From assembly GCF_002836945.1 (NCBI RefSeq), contig NZ_NIJM01000036.1:1-43178 (forward strand): 43,178 bases of DNA, in the 5' to 3' direction. The first letter of the stretch is position 1. Every line of letters begins with the position of its first letter. The DNA comes from Shewanella chilikensis (GTDB lineage: Bacteria > Pseudomonadota > Gammaproteobacteria > Enterobacterales > Shewanellaceae). Positions 7,006 to 16,598 of the stretch are shown here, in pieces. Position numbers and translations under genes: made by a program. The notes under the pieces are model-generated. The model worked only from the letters and a program-made list of their open reading frames with translations. It ran no database searches and was not told where the DNA came from.

Positions 7006-9294
7006 TTAAATCTTGCAGGCGCCGCCGGCACAACCGTCGTCTTCCTTCTCGATGCTGGTAATGTCATCGAATTTGTCGGAAGCACCGTCCCGGGTGTTAT
7101 GGTAGTAAAGGGTCTTGACCCCGAGTTTGTAGGCGGTCAACAGATCCTTGAGCAGCAGCTTCATCGGAACCTTGTTACTTTCAAACTTGGATGGGTCATA
7201 GTTGGTATTGGCCGAAATCGCCTGATCGACGAACTTCTGCATAATACCCACTAACTGCAGGTAACCGTCGTTGCCGGGCATCTGCCACAGCAGCTCGTAC
7301 TTGTCCTTGAGCTCATCAAAATCGGGCACCACTTGCTTGAGCTGGCCATCTTTACTGGCCTTGACGCTGATAAGGCCGCGTGGAGGCTCAATACCATTAG
7401 TGGCGTTGGAGATCTGCGAAGAGGTCTCGGATGGCATCAGTGCCGACAGAGTCGAGTTACGCAGGCCATGCTGCTTGATATCGTGACGCAGAGCATCCCA
7501 ATCCAGGTGCAGCGGCTCATCACAAATCTTGTCCAGATCCCGCTTGTAGGTATCTACCGGCATGATCCCCTGAGAATAAGTGGTCTCATGGAACAGCGGG
7601 CAGGCACCGAGCTCTTTGGCCAGATTCATCGAGGCCTTGAGCAGGTAGTACTGTATGGCTTCAAATGTTCTGTGGGTCAGGCCGTTGGCGCTGCCGTCAG
7701 AGTATTTCACCCCGTTCTTGGCCAGATAGTTGGCGAAGTTGATGACCCCGATACCCAGAGTGCGGCGGTTCATTGATGCCGTCTTGGCTGCAGGAATTGG
7801 GTAGTCCTGATAATCCAGCAGGTTATCCAGGGCGCGCACGGCCAAATCGGCAAGGCCTTCCAGTTCGCCCAAGTCTTTTATCGCACCCAGGTTCAGCGCT
7901 GACAGAGTACAAAGGGCGATTTCACCATTTGGGTCGTCAATATTGTTCAGTGGCTTGGTTGGCAGGGCTATCTCAAGACACAGGTTGGATTGACGCACAG
8001 GGGCCACTTCGGCGTTGAACGGACTGTGGGTGTTACAGTGATCCACGTTCTGTACATAGATACGGCCGGTGGAGGCACGCTCTTGCATCATCAGCGAGAA
8101 GAGCTCGACCGCTTTTAGGGTCTTCTTGCGAATGCTCGGGTCTTGCTCGTATTTCACATACAAACGCTCAAACTCGTCTTGATCGGCAAAGAAGGCGTCA
8201 TACAAGCCGGGAACATCTGATGGGCTGAACAGAGTAATATTTTGTCCCTTGATCATCCGCTGATACATCAGTTTGTTGATCTGCACACCGTAGTCCAGGT
8301 GACGGATACGGTTGTCTTCAACACCACGGTTATTTTTCAGTACCAGCAGTGATTCAACTTCCAGGTGCCAGATAGGGTAGAACAGAGTTGCAGCACCGCC
8401 GCGAACGCCGCCCTGGGAGCAGGATTTCACCGCAGTCTGGAAATACTTGTAGAAAGGTAAACAACCTGTGTGGAAGGCTTCACCACCACGAATAGGGCTA
8501 CCCAGGGCGCGAATGCGGCCGGCATTCACACCGATACCGGCTCTCTGGCTGACATACTTGACGATGGAAGAGGCCGTGGCATTGATAGAATCCAGGCTGT
8601 CGTCACACTCGATCAGCACGCAAGAGCTGAACTGACGGGTCGGCGTACGCACACCGGACATGATAGGCGTCGGCAAAGAGATCTTGAAGGTAGATACCGC
8701 ATCATAGAAGTCTTTGACATACTGCAGCCGGGTTTCTTTCGGATAACGGGCAAACAGGCAAGCGGCTACCAGAATGTAGAGGAACTGGGCACTTTCGTAG
8801 ACTTCATGAGTCACACGGTTTTGTACCAGATACTTGCCTTCCAGCTGTTTAACGGCGGCATAGGAGAAGTTCATGTCGCGCCAGTGGTCGATATAGCTGT
8901 CGAGTACGTCCAGCTCTTCACGGCTGTAGTCTTCCAACAGGTGCTTGTCGTACTTGCCCATGGCAACCAACTTGCTGATGTGATCGTACAGTTTTGGCGG
9001 CTCAAACTGACCAAAGGCCTTCTTACGCAAATGAAAAACAGCAAGGCGGGCGGCCAGGAACTGATAGTCCGGAGAGTCTGGAGAGATCAGATCGGCTGCG
9101 GCCTTGATAATGGTTTCATGGATGGCTTCGGTGGGAATACCATCGTAAAACTGCAGGTGAGAACGTAACTCCACCTCGGAGACCGAGACGTTGTTTAATC
9201 CTTTGGCTGCCCAGGTGATAACACGGTGGATCTTATCGAGATCTATCGTCTCGCGTGCGCCACTGCGTTTGGTAACTGTCATAGTGCTATTCAT
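7006..9294 (-). CDS. nrdA: Ribonucleotide reductase class Ia, alpha subunit
   Basis: 762 residues from the ATG at 9292-9294, one more than E. coli NrdA; the longer open frame to 9345 adds 17 residues with no family counterpart. The N-terminal ATP-cone (VTKRSGARETIDLDKIHRVI) holds the activity site. Active-site residues are visible: the Cys in SSCVLIECDD, the N-x-C-x-E triad in SNLCLEIAL, and the Cys in ALCTLSALNLG. The C-terminal redox pair is in DGCAGGACKI, which passes electrons from thioredoxin or glutaredoxin. NrdA reduces NDPs to dNDPs. Expression is probably controlled from the long upstream region containing NrdR-like boxes. Confidence 0.97.
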   Translation of the reverse strand: MNSTMTVTKRSGARETIDLDKIHRVITWAAKGLNNVSVSEVELRSHLQFYDGIPTEAIHETIIKAAADLISPDSPDYQFLAARLAVFHLRKKAFGQFEPPKLYDHISKLVAMGKYDKHLLEDYSREELDVLDSYIDHWRDMNFSYAAVKQLEGKYLVQNRVTHEVYESAQFLYILVAACLFARYPKETRLQYVKDFYDAVSTFKISLPTPIMSGVRTPTRQFSSCVLIECDDSLDSINATASSIVKYVSQRAGIGVNAGRIRALGSPIRGGEAFHTGCLPFYKYFQTAVKSCSQGGVRGGAATLFYPIWHLEVESLLVLKNNRGVEDNRIRHLDYGVQINKLMYQRMIKGQNITLFSPSDVPGLYDAFFADQDEFERLYVKYEQDPSIRKKTLKAVELFSLMMQERASTGRIYVQNVDHCNTHSPFNAEVAPVRQSNLCLEIALPTKPLNNIDDPNGEIALCTLSALNLGAIKDLGELEGLADLAVRALDNLLDYQDYPIPAAKTASMNRRTLGIGVINFANYLAKNGVKYSDGSANGLTHRTFEAIQYYLLKASMNLAKELGACPLFHETTYSQGIMPVDTYKRDLDKICDEPLHLDWDALRHDIKQHGLRNSTLSALMPSETSSQISNATNGIEPPRGLISVKASKDGQLKQVVPDFDELKDKYELLWQMPGNDGYLQLVGIMQKFVDQAISANTNYDPSKFESNKVPMKLLLKDLLTAYKLGVKTLYYHNTRDGASDKFDDITSIEKEDDGCAGGACKI

Positions 9295-9456
9295 TGAAGA
9301 TAGGCCTTGGTTGTAATATCTGTGACAATGACGCGTCGGCGTCATTAAACCTTCCCTTGTAAAACAATCAACCGAACAGTTAACGACGGCGGCCCGAGTG
9401 GGCTCTGTTAACCGGGAGTTTTCAGTGCAAGACTAGTATGTTTGATTGCGACTGAT

Positions 9457-9504
9457 ACACAAGATATGGTGTTTTTCTATATCTTGGATAACAAGATAGT
9501 GAGG
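9457..9504. promoter_or_regulatory. Candidate NrdR box pair upstream of nrdA
   Basis: 9457-9472 reads ACACAAGATATGGTGT, matching the 16-bp NrdR consensus ACACWATATATWGTGT at 14 of 16 positions, including both outer ACAC/GTGT arms. A degenerate second copy sits 32 bases on (9489-9504), sharing the ACAAGATA core. NrdR boxes normally occur as pairs spaced about three helical turns apart in front of ribonucleotide reductase genes and mediate repression when nucleotides are abundant. Box 1 is convincing; box 2 is weak on its own, but its spacing fits. Confidence 0.65.
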
Positions 9505-9521
9505 TGTGGCACTTTTTGCAA
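9493..9521 (-). promoter_or_regulatory. Candidate nrdA promoter
   Basis: On the minus strand TTGCAA (9521-9516) and TATCTT (9498-9493) are separated by 17 bp, a plausible sigma-70 promoter. The -10 lies inside the second NrdR-like box, and transcription would begin near 9486 with box 1 just downstream, a layout suited to repression. A DnaA-box-like sequence (TGTGGATAT, 9543-9551) lies upstream; nrdA of E. coli is also DnaA-controlled. The remainder of the 9295-9773 gap holds no convincing gene. Confidence 0.45.
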
Positions 9522-9627
9522 GCCTGAGTTTTGGGTATATCTTGTGGATATCTTGAGGATATTGATTGACCGATTCCGCAAAGCTGCATCATTGCTGGCG
9601 CACAGTCGTCATGGTCAAAAATCAAGC

Positions 9628-9687
9628 GATCTCACTCAAGGTGATCGACTGCTAAAATAAGCATCGATCCGCGATCCTGCGCAGATC
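9628..9687. other. Cluster of five GATC sites with an imperfect hairpin
   Basis: GATC occurs at 9628, 9643, 9666, 9673 and 9684: five Dam methylation sites in 60 bases, where chance would give about one in 256. Two of them lie in the arms of an imperfect inverted repeat (GATCGA 9643-9648, TCGATC 9664-9669). The cluster lies upstream of nrdA and beyond the 3' end of the HAD phosphatase gene. It might be bound by SeqA or respond to methylation state, but nothing here proves it. Confidence 0.5.
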
Positions 9688-9773
9688 CGGTCGGTTAAAG
9701 CAGCATCCGGACTGCGACTTTGATTAAGGCCTTGTCTTCCCGGGAAAACAGTGCCGATTTAGCGTTTTTCTTA

Positions 9774-10448
9774 TCATTGTTGCCACAATGGCAGCGACAT
9801 CACTGCCTGTGGATGGTTCAACTGCCAATCTGCGCCCCAGTCTGCCGGTTTATCGTCAGCCGCCAGATATCCCCACATAGCGATGGCAGAGGGCATATTG
9901 ACCGCCTGCGCCGCGGCTATGTCGCGCTCGGCATCGCCAAGATAGAGAATACGTTCAGGAGCGCAGTTAAGCTGCTGAGCCCCCAGTAACATAGGAGCCG
10001 GGTGGGGCTTGCGATAGCGGGTGGTATCGGCACTGATCACCGCATTAAAGCGCTTAAGCAGCCCCATGCGCTCTAACAAGGGGCGGGTAAAACGCGCCGG
10101 TTTATTGGTGACAATCCCCAGCGGCATGGCTCTTGATAGGGCACTGTCCAGCAAGGCTTCTATGCCTTCAAACAAACAGGCTTTTTGGCCGTTGACCGCG
10201 TCATATTCCCTGAGCATCGCTTGCCGGAGATGCTCCTGCTCCTCTGCTGAGGCTTGGGGCACGGCGGCTTGCACCATGGCGAGCGAGCCGTGAGAGGCCA
10301 GAGTGCGAAGAAGTTTGCGCTTATCCTCTATCGAAACGCCACGGGATGCCAGTGCCAAAGCCAGCGCTTCGGTCAGGTCCTCGGCGGTATCCACCAAAGT
10401 TCCATCCAAGTCGAACAGAATCCCTTGAAACGGCAGCTTAGGCGTCAT
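9774..10448 (-). CDS. HAD-family phosphatase (Gph/MupP type)
   Basis: 224 residues from the ATG at 10446-10448, preceded by AGGA and four bases after the ubiG stop; a longer frame to 10475 would overlap ubiG. All four HAD motifs are present: LFDLDGTLVDT (nucleophile and acid/base Asp), VTNKP, the Lys in RKPHPAP, and YLGDAERDIAAA. The C1 cap lies between motifs I and II. The family includes phosphoglycolate phosphatase (Gph) and N-acetylmuramate 6-phosphate phosphatase (MupP). Because mupP sits directly after ubiG in Pseudomonas, a MupP role in cell-wall recycling is plausible here, but sequence reading alone cannot separate the two. Confidence 0.85.
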   Translation of the reverse strand: MTPKLPFQGILFDLDGTLVDTAEDLTEALALALASRGVSIEDKRKLLRTLASHGSLAMVQAAVPQASAEEQEHLRQAMLREYDAVNGQKACLFEGIEALLDSALSRAMPLGIVTNKPARFTRPLLERMGLLKRFNAVISADTTRYRKPHPAPMLLGAQQLNCAPERILYLGDAERDIAAAQAVNMPSAIAMWGYLAADDKPADWGADWQLNHPQAVMSLPLWQQ

Positions 10449-10452
10449 GGCA

Positions 10453-11163
10453 TCAGTCCTGGCGCTGACAGGCAATCATATAGTTGACTTCAACGCTCTT
10501 GGTATAACTGAATACGCCACTCAAGGGATTGTATTTGATGCCAAGCGCGTCACGGCACAATAGTTCGGTGTGTTCCGCCATGGCGATCAACTCGGACGGG
10601 CGGATAAATTTGCTGTGGTCGTGGGTACCGGCCGGTAGCATTTTCAGCACATACTCGGCACCGAGTATGGTTTGCACCCAAGACATGATGTTGCGGTTAA
10701 TGGTGGAGAAGAACACCCAACCTCCGGGCTTGACCATATCGCAACAAGCCTGGACCACAGATTGCGGATCCGGTACATGCTCGAGCATCTCCATACAGGT
10801 AACTGTGTCGTAATGTCCCTGATGATTCTGGGCATGCACTTCGGCGGTTTCCTGTAAGTAGTCTATGCTGACGCCGGCTTCCAGTGCATGCAGCCTGGCG
10901 ACTTCCAACGGCTCAAAGCCCATATCCAGCCCGGTGACCTTGGCGCCGATGCGAGCCATGCTCTCGGACAGAATGCCACCGCCGCAGCCGACATCCAGTA
11001 CCAGCTTGTCAAAGATACCGCCGGATTGAGCGTCTATATAATTAAGGCGCAGGGGGTTGAGTTCATGCAGTGGCTTGAATTCACCGGCAGGATCCCACCA
11101 ACTGGCGGCCATACTTTCAAACTTGGCAATTTCCTGAGGGTCGACATTGGGTTGAGAAGACAT
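10453..11163 (-). CDS. ubiG: Ubiquinone O-methyltransferase UbiG
   Basis: 236 residues from the ATG at 11161-11163, with AGGT upstream; the longer frame to 11325 is unlikely. The start [17 protein letters not shown] is the UbiG signature, followed by the SAM-binding [12 protein letters not shown] and the GLD acidic motif, then [12 protein letters not shown] and [14 protein letters not shown]. UbiG carries out both O-methylations of ubiquinone synthesis. It is transcribed divergently from gyrA, a common arrangement in gammaproteobacteria, and is followed at four bases by the HAD phosphatase, so the two probably form an operon. Confidence 0.96.
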   Translation of the reverse strand: MSSQPNVDPQEIAKFESMAASWWDPAGEFKPLHELNPLRLNYIDAQSGGIFDKLVLDVGCGGGILSESMARIGAKVTGLDMGFEPLEVARLHALEAGVSIDYLQETAEVHAQNHQGHYDTVTCMEMLEHVPDPQSVVQACCDMVKPGGWVFFSTINRNIMSWVQTILGAEYVLKMLPAGTHDHSKFIRPSELIAMAEHTELLCRDALGIKYNPLSGVFSYTKSVEVNYMIACQRQD

Positions 11164-11416
11164 ATTCAGACCTGAAACAGCAATAATAAAGATGCGCCCA
11201 TTATAACCATATAAGCCATAGGGAAGGGCAGCATAAATTGGCGCCTCAATGTGATCGATGGCACTAAAGGCTAAAAGCTGCACAAAATATCGGCAAGATT
11301 CGGTTTTTGATGATAAAAACAGCAACGGAACTCATGTCTATGACAGTGATATCAGCCCCGCTCGCGACTTGTATCATGCCCTTGGCGTTTTTGGCTGCAA
11401 AGGCGGCTTTAAGGAC

Positions 11417-11444
11417 TTCCGACATTAAATAACTGTGTTAGAAT
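11417..11444 (+). promoter_or_regulatory. Candidate gyrA promoter
   Basis: TTCCGA (11417-11422) and TAGAAT (11439-11444) with a 16-bp spacer form the best sigma-70-like match in the 357-base ubiG/gyrA gap. Transcription would start near 11451, leaving a leader of about 70 bases. I saw no other feature or gene in the gap. Confidence 0.4.
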
Positions 11445-11520
11445 GCCAAATCACGTTTGTTGGGCTCGACAATGACACGGATTACAAGTTGTCAGCTAAT
11501 TTAAGGGGATCGAGCAGTTT

Positions 11521-14160
11521 ATGACTGATCTGGCTTTATCAATTTCGCCAATAAATATTGAAGACGAACTAAAGAACTCCTATCTGGATTACGCCATGAG
11601 CGTTATCGTCGGGCGGGCATTGCCAGACGTACGCGATGGCCTCAAGCCGGTACATCGCCGCGTACTCTTTGCGATGAACGAGCTGAAAAACGATTGGAAT
11701 AAACCCTATAAGAAGTCGGCACGTGTTGTCGGTGACGTGATAGGTAAGTATCACCCTCATGGTGACAGCGCCGTGTACGACACCATAGTGCGGATGGCGC
11801 AGCCTTTCTCGCTGCGTTACACCCTGGTGGATGGCCAAGGTAACTTCGGCTCCATCGATGGCGATGCCGCGGCGGCCATGCGTTATACCGAAATTCGTAT
11901 GGAAAAGCTGGCGCATCAACTGCTGGCAGATCTTGAGAAAGAAACCGTCGATTATGTCCCCAACTACGACGGTACCGAAATGATCCCGGCCGTGTTGCCG
12001 ACCCGGATCCCCAACCTGCTGGTCAACGGTTCCTCCGGTATCGCCGTGGGTATGGCCACCAATATTCCGCCGCACAACCTGACCGAAGTGGTTAAAGGCT
12101 GTTTGGCACTTATCGAAGAACCTGAGCTGTCTATCGAACAGCTGATGGATTATATCCCGGGCCCGGACTTCCCGACAGCCGCCATTATCAATGGCAAGAA
12201 AGGCATAGAGGAAGCGTACCGTACCGGTCGCGGCAAGGCGATTATGCGCGCCCGTGCCGAGGTGGAAACCGAAGACAATGGCCGCGAGCGGATCATTGTT
12301 ACCGAGATCCCATACCAGGTGAACAAGGCTCGTCTGATTGAAAAGATTGCCGAGCTGGTGAAAGACAAGAAAATTGAAGGCATCAGCGGCCTGCGCGACG
12401 AGTCTGATAAAGACGGTATGCGTATTGTCGTTGAGGTCAAGCGCGGCGAAGTGGCCGAGGTGGTGCTTAACAACCTCTATGCCCAGACCCAGATGCAAAC
12501 TTCTTTTGGTATCAACATGGTGGCCCTGACAAATGGTCAGCCCAAGTTGTTTAACCTTAAGGAGATGCTGGAAGCCTTTATTCTGCACCGCCGTGAAGTG
12601 GTGACTCGCAGAACCGTGTTTGAACTGCGTAAGGCCCGCGAACGCGCTCATATCCTGGAAGCCCTGGCTATCGCCCTGGCCAACATCGACCCTGTGATTG
12701 CGCTGATCAAGGCCTCGCCAACACCGGCCGAAGCCAAGGTAAAACTGGTGGAAACCGGTTGGCAGCTCGGCAACGTGCAGGGCATGTTGGAAAAAGCCGG
12801 TGATGACGCAGCCCGTCCTGAATGGCTGGAGCCGGAGTTTGGTATTCGCGATGGTCTCTACTATCTGACAGAGCAGCAAGCCCAGGCTATCCTCGAGCTG
12901 CGTCTGCACCGTCTGACCGGTCTTGAGCACGAGAAGATCCTCCAGGAATATGAAGAGCTGCTGGAGCTGATCGCCGGATTGCTGCATATCCTCAGAAGCC
13001 CGGAGCGTCTGATGGAAGTGATCAAAGAAGAGCTGGAAGAAGTGCTCGAGCAGTATGGCGACGAACGCCGCACCGAGATCAACGCTTCTGCCGTGGATAT
13101 CAGCCTCGAAGACCTTATTTGCGAAGAAGATGTGGTAGTGACCCTGTCGCACTTGGGTTATGCCAAGTATCAGCCACTGAGCGATTACCAGGCGCAGCGC
13201 CGCGGTGGTAAGGGCAAGGCCGCCACCAAGGTCAAAGACGAAGACTTCGTTGAGAAGCTATTGGTTGCCAATACCCACGACACTATTTTGTGTTTCTCTG
13301 ACTTTGGCAAACTCTACTGGCTCAAGGTCTATCAGTTGCCGCTGGCCAGTCGTCAGTCGCGCGGTAAGCCTATCGTTAACCTGCTGCCATTGTCCGAAGG
13401 GGAGCACATTACAGCGATTCTGCCGGTTCGTGAATACGAAGCCGACAAGTATGTCATCATGGCCACTTCCCACGGTACCGTGAAGAAGACATCGCTTATC
13501 GAATACAGTCGCCCCAGAGCCAACGGCATTATCGCCGTTAACCTGAAAGACGGTGATCAGTTGATTGGCGTTGACCTGACCGACGGCAGCAATGAAATCA
13601 TGCTGTTCTCCAACGAAGGTAAGGTTGTTCGCTTTAGCGAAGATCAGGTGCGCGCCATGGGCCGTACCGCTACCGGTGTTCGCGGTATCAAACTCGAAGA
13701 CGGTCAGGAAGTGGTTTCACTGATAGTGCCAAAAGAAGATGGCGCCATTCTGACAGTGACAGAGAACGGTTTTGGTAAGCGTACCGAGTTGAGTGAATAC
13801 CCAACCAAGAGCCGTGCTACCAAGGGCGTGGTTTCCATCAAGGTCAGCGAACGTAACGGCGCCGTAGTCGGTGCGGTTCAGGTCGGCGACAATGATGAGA
13901 TCATGCTGATCAGCGACAAGGGCACACTGGTGAGAACCCCAGCGGCCGGTGTTTCCATCATAGGCCGTAATACCCAGGGCGTGACCATTATCCGCACTGC
14001 CGGTGACGAGGCCGTGGTGGGTTTACAACGTATCGATGAAATCCAGTCTGATGAAGACGAAGTGGAATTCGATGAAAACGGCGAACCCATAGTGGCCGAA
14101 GCTGCAGCCGAGGATACTGAAGGCCAAGCGCCCGAAGCACCTGAAGCCGAGCAGGAATAA
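11521..14160 (+). CDS. gyrA: DNA gyrase subunit A
   Basis: 879 residues, near the 875 of E. coli GyrA; AAGGGG lies upstream of the ATG. Catalytic Tyr122 is in [11 protein letters not shown]. The quinolone-determining positions read [10 protein letters not shown], with Ser83 and Asp87 in the susceptible wild-type state. The breakage-reunion domain is followed by a coiled coil and the C-terminal beta-pinwheel, which carries the GyrA box QRRGGKG (about residues 559-565) needed for DNA wrapping. The acidic tail (EEDVVV... then a Glu/Ala-rich end) is typical. GyrA with GyrB introduces negative supercoils. A strong terminator follows immediately. Confidence 0.98.
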   Translation: MTDLALSISPINIEDELKNSYLDYAMSVIVGRALPDVRDGLKPVHRRVLFAMNELKNDWNKPYKKSARVVGDVIGKYHPHGDSAVYDTIVRMAQPFSLRYTLVDGQGNFGSIDGDAAAAMRYTEIRMEKLAHQLLADLEKETVDYVPNYDGTEMIPAVLPTRIPNLLVNGSSGIAVGMATNIPPHNLTEVVKGCLALIEEPELSIEQLMDYIPGPDFPTAAIINGKKGIEEAYRTGRGKAIMRARAEVETEDNGRERIIVTEIPYQVNKARLIEKIAELVKDKKIEGISGLRDESDKDGMRIVVEVKRGEVAEVVLNNLYAQTQMQTSFGINMVALTNGQPKLFNLKEMLEAFILHRREVVTRRTVFELRKARERAHILEALAIALANIDPVIALIKASPTPAEAKVKLVETGWQLGNVQGMLEKAGDDAARPEWLEPEFGIRDGLYYLTEQQAQAILELRLHRLTGLEHEKILQEYEELLELIAGLLHILRSPERLMEVIKEELEEVLEQYGDERRTEINASAVDISLEDLICEEDVVVTLSHLGYAKYQPLSDYQAQRRGGKGKAATKVKDEDFVEKLLVANTHDTILCFSDFGKLYWLKVYQLPLASRQSRGKPIVNLLPLSEGEHITAILPVREYEADKYVIMATSHGTVKKTSLIEYSRPRANGIIAVNLKDGDQLIGVDLTDGSNEIMLFSNEGKVVRFSEDQVRAMGRTATGVRGIKLEDGQEVVSLIVPKEDGAILTVTENGFGKRTELSEYPTKSRATKGVVSIKVSERNGAVVGAVQVGDNDEIMLISDKGTLVRTPAAGVSIIGRNTQGVTIIRTAGDEAVVGLQRIDEIQSDEDEVEFDENGEPIVAEAAAEDTEGQAPEAPEAEQE

Positions 14161-14177
14161 CAGCATCAAGCATATCT

Positions 14178-14204
14178 GAGCGTCCATCTGGACGCTCTTT
14201 TTTT
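14178..14204 (+). terminator. Rho-independent terminator after gyrA
   Basis: A 9-bp perfect stem (14178-14186 with 14189-14197) with a 2-base gap is followed by a run of seven T. It lies between gyrA and serC, so serC probably has additional transcription input or depends on readthrough. Confidence 0.85.
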
Positions 14205-14220
14205 CAAGGAGAACAATGAA

Positions 14221-15315
14221 GTGAGCACGATTTATAATTTCTGTGCCGGACCAGCCATGTTGCCGGCCGCGGTAATGCAAAAAGCCCAGCAGGAATTACT
14301 GGACTGGCAGGGGCACGGTGTCTCCGTCATGGAGATCAGTCACCGCAGTCAGGCCTTTATCGATCTCACCAAAGCTGCCGAATCCAGATTACGCTCGTTG
14401 ATGAATATTCCCGAAGATTATCATGTCCTGTTTATGCATGGCGGTGGTCGCGGTCAGTTCTCGGCTGTCGTGAATAATTTTTTGGGCAATAACGGCAGAG
14501 CCCTGTATTTGGAGAGCGGTCAGTGGTCAAGATCGGCCACGGCAGAGGCCAGAAAGTTGGCCGGAGATGACAGAATTGATAGCCAGAGCATTGTTGAAAA
14601 GGTCAATGGACTCAATAAAGTAACCTTGCCTAAGCTGGAAGGTGATAGTGGTAAGTATCGTTATGTGCACTATTGCCCCAACGAAACGGTAGATGGTATC
14701 GAAATTTTTGAAGAGTTGGAGTCTCCCTGGCCAATAGTCGCGGATATGTCATCCACCATCATGTCCCGTGAAATCGATGTCAGTCGTTACGGGCTCATTT
14801 ATGCCGGGGCGCAGAAAAATATTGGTCCTTCAGGTTTGGCCATAGTGATAGTGCGTAAAGAGATGCTGGCTTTGCCGGCCATGCCACAGTCGTCCATCAT
14901 GGATTATCGCTTGGCGGCCGAAAACGATTCCATGTTTAACACTCCCCCTACTTTTGCCTGGTATCTGGCGGCCGAAGTGTTTGAGTGGCTGCACCGAATG
15001 GGCGGTATCGAGGCGATGGCAGAGCTCAACAAGGCCAAGGCCGAACTGCTTTACGCCTGTATCGATGAACTGGACTTTTACCGCAATGGTGTGGCGGCGC
15101 AAAACCGCTCGCGGATGAATGTAACTTTCCAATTGGCCGATGAGTCGCTCAATGGTGAGTTCCTGAAAGAGGCGGAGGCCGCAGGTTTGGTGGCTCTTAA
15201 GGGGCACAGAATTGTCGGCGGGATGCGCGCCAGTATCTATAACGCCATGCCTTTGGCCGGCGTTGAGGCCCTGGTTGCCTTTATGCAGGCGTTTGCGGCC
15301 AAGCACAGCAGCTGA
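14221..15315 (+). CDS. serC: Phosphoserine/phosphohydroxythreonine aminotransferase
   Basis: 364 residues with a GTG start at 14221. AAGGAG (14206-14211) lies 9 bases upstream, and the protein begins [14 protein letters not shown], the family N-terminus. The PLP Lys is in [12 protein letters not shown]. SerC makes phosphoserine in serine synthesis and a pyridoxal phosphate precursor. An ATG at 14216 lies closer to the ribosome binding site but opens only a two-codon frame (ATG AAG TGA) overlapping the GTG in another frame, so it may compete for initiation. The gene ends before a bidirectional terminator shared with the facing aminotransferase gene. Confidence 0.96.
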   Translation: MSTIYNFCAGPAMLPAAVMQKAQQELLDWQGHGVSVMEISHRSQAFIDLTKAAESRLRSLMNIPEDYHVLFMHGGGRGQFSAVVNNFLGNNGRALYLESGQWSRSATAEARKLAGDDRIDSQSIVEKVNGLNKVTLPKLEGDSGKYRYVHYCPNETVDGIEIFEELESPWPIVADMSSTIMSREIDVSRYGLIYAGAQKNIGPSGLAIVIVRKEMLALPAMPQSSIMDYRLAAENDSMFNTPPTFAWYLAAEVFEWLHRMGGIEAMAELNKAKAELLYACIDELDFYRNGVAAQNRSRMNVTFQLADESLNGEFLKEAEAAGLVALKGHRIVGGMRASIYNAMPLAGVEALVAFMQAFAAKHSS

Positions 15316-15352
15316 ACCCCGGCGAAAAGCGCGTTATTGCAACAAGTTCCAT

Positions 15353-15384
15353 AAAAAAGCGAATGCCGAGGCATTCGCTTTTTT
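15353..15384. terminator. Bidirectional terminator between serC and the aminotransferase
   Basis: A 15-bp perfect stem (15353-15367 with 15370-15384), GC-rich at the tip, is flanked by six A on the left and six T on the right. It can serve both converging genes. Confidence 0.92.
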
Positions 15385-15401
15385 CATCTCACTATCCAAT
15401 T

Positions 15402-16598
15402 TTAACCTTGCAACACCTTGGCGATAGACTTGGCAAGGTAATCGACATTGCTATCGCTTATCCCGGCGATACTGATCCGGCTTGAATCCACCATATAGAT
15501 ACCGAACTCCTGCTTAAGTTGTTCAACCTGCTCGGGCGATACCCCAAGGAAGGAGAACATCCCTTTTTGGCGGGCGATAAAGCTGAAGTCCCGCTCGACG
15601 CCTATCGCCTTTAAACGCTCAACCAGGATGGCACGGTTACCGTTTATCCTGTCACGCATCACCTTGAGTTCATCCAGCCACTGCTGTTTGAGCTGATTGT
15701 CGCCGAGAATGGTTTCCACCAACGCCGCGCCATGTGCCGGCGGCATGGAGTAGAGGCAACGTACCACGTAAAGCAGTACCGACAAGGCTACATCGGCGGC
15801 AGCACTGCTGTTGGCTATGATGCTGCAGGCGCCGATACGTTCGCGATAAAGGCCAAAGTTCTTTGAGCAGGAGGAGCAGAGCAACATGTCTTCCACGGCG
15901 GCCGCCATCTTGCGAACGCCGTAGGCATCTTCCTCGACACCGTCACCAAAGCCCTGGTAAGCCATATCGATTAGCGGGGTAAAACCGCGTTTGACGGCGA
16001 CTTGTACCACTTGGTCCCATTGCTCTTTGCTGAGATCCTGGCCCGATGGGTTGTGACAACAGGCATGCAGCAGCACAACATCGTTTTCCCCAAGGGTGTT
16101 GAGTTTGGCGAGCATTTCATCAAACTTCAGCGCCTTGGTGGCGTAGTCATAGTAAGGGTAACGCTCAACCTTGAGACCGGCCGCTTCAAAAAGTCCGCTG
16201 TGATTGGCCCAGGTAGGATCGCTGACCCAAACGGTTGCGCCTGGGCGACAACGTTTAATAAAGTCGGCGGCGACCCGCAGCGCGCCGGTGCCGCCGGGAG
16301 TGGATACGCTGCGAATGCGTCCGGCGTTCAGGGTAGGGTGCTGCTCACCGAATGCCAGCTCGGCAATGAGCCGATTGAAATCACTGCTACCGGCAGGGCC
16401 GATATACACCTTGGTGGTTTCTGTGGCGGTGCGGCGCTGCTCGGCAGTTTTAACGCAGTCGAGGATGGGGGTATTTCCCAAGACGTCTTTATAAACACCG
16501 ACGCCCAAATCAATTTTTTCATGGCGAGGGTCGTCGCGATATTGGCTGAGCAGCCCAAGAATGGGATCGGCTGGCATCGCCTTGAGTGTGCTGAACAT
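15402..16598 (-). CDS. Aspartate/aromatic aminotransferase (class I PLP)
   Basis: 398 residues; AGGGAACC precedes the ATG. The fold-type I signature is clear: DPTWANHSGLF, HACCHNPSGQD, DMAYQGFGDG, and the PLP Lys in CSSCSKNFGLYRERIG. The last motif and the length match the AspC/TyrB subgroup, which interconverts aspartate or aromatic amino acids with their keto acids using 2-oxoglutarate. AspC versus TyrB specificity cannot be assigned by eye. It is transcribed alone, divergently from aroA, across a 462-base gap in which I see no convincing complete gene (see the findings for a possible relic). Confidence 0.93.
   Translation of the reverse strand: MFSTLKAMPADPILGLLSQYRDDPRHEKIDLGVGVYKDVLGNTPILDCVKTAEQRRTATETTKVYIGPAGSSDFNRLIAELAFGEQHPTLNAGRIRSVSTPGGTGALRVAADFIKRCRPGATVWVSDPTWANHSGLFEAAGLKVERYPYYDYATKALKFDEMLAKLNTLGENDVVLLHACCHNPSGQDLSKEQWDQVVQVAVKRGFTPLIDMAYQGFGDGVEEDAYGVRKMAAAVEDMLLCSSCSKNFGLYRERIGACSIIANSSAAADVALSVLLYVVRCLYSMPPAHGAALVETILGDNQLKQQWLDELKVMRDRINGNRAILVERLKAIGVERDFSFIARQKGMFSFLGVSPEQVEQLKQEFGIYMVDSSRISIAGISDSNVDYLAKSIAKVLQG

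Noticed and set aside
9422..9660. Short frames on both strands in the nrdA upstream region
   Set aside because: No ribosome binding site and the region is better explained by NrdR-like sites and promoter elements.
11767..11781. Quinolone-resistance substitution in gyrA
   Set aside because: Codons at positions 83 and 87 encode Ser and Asp, the susceptible wild-type residues.
11569..13152. 527-codon open frame antisense to gyrA
   Set aside because: Long because of gyrA codon bias; the product is His/Gln-rich without any domain, and gyrA is certain on the other strand.
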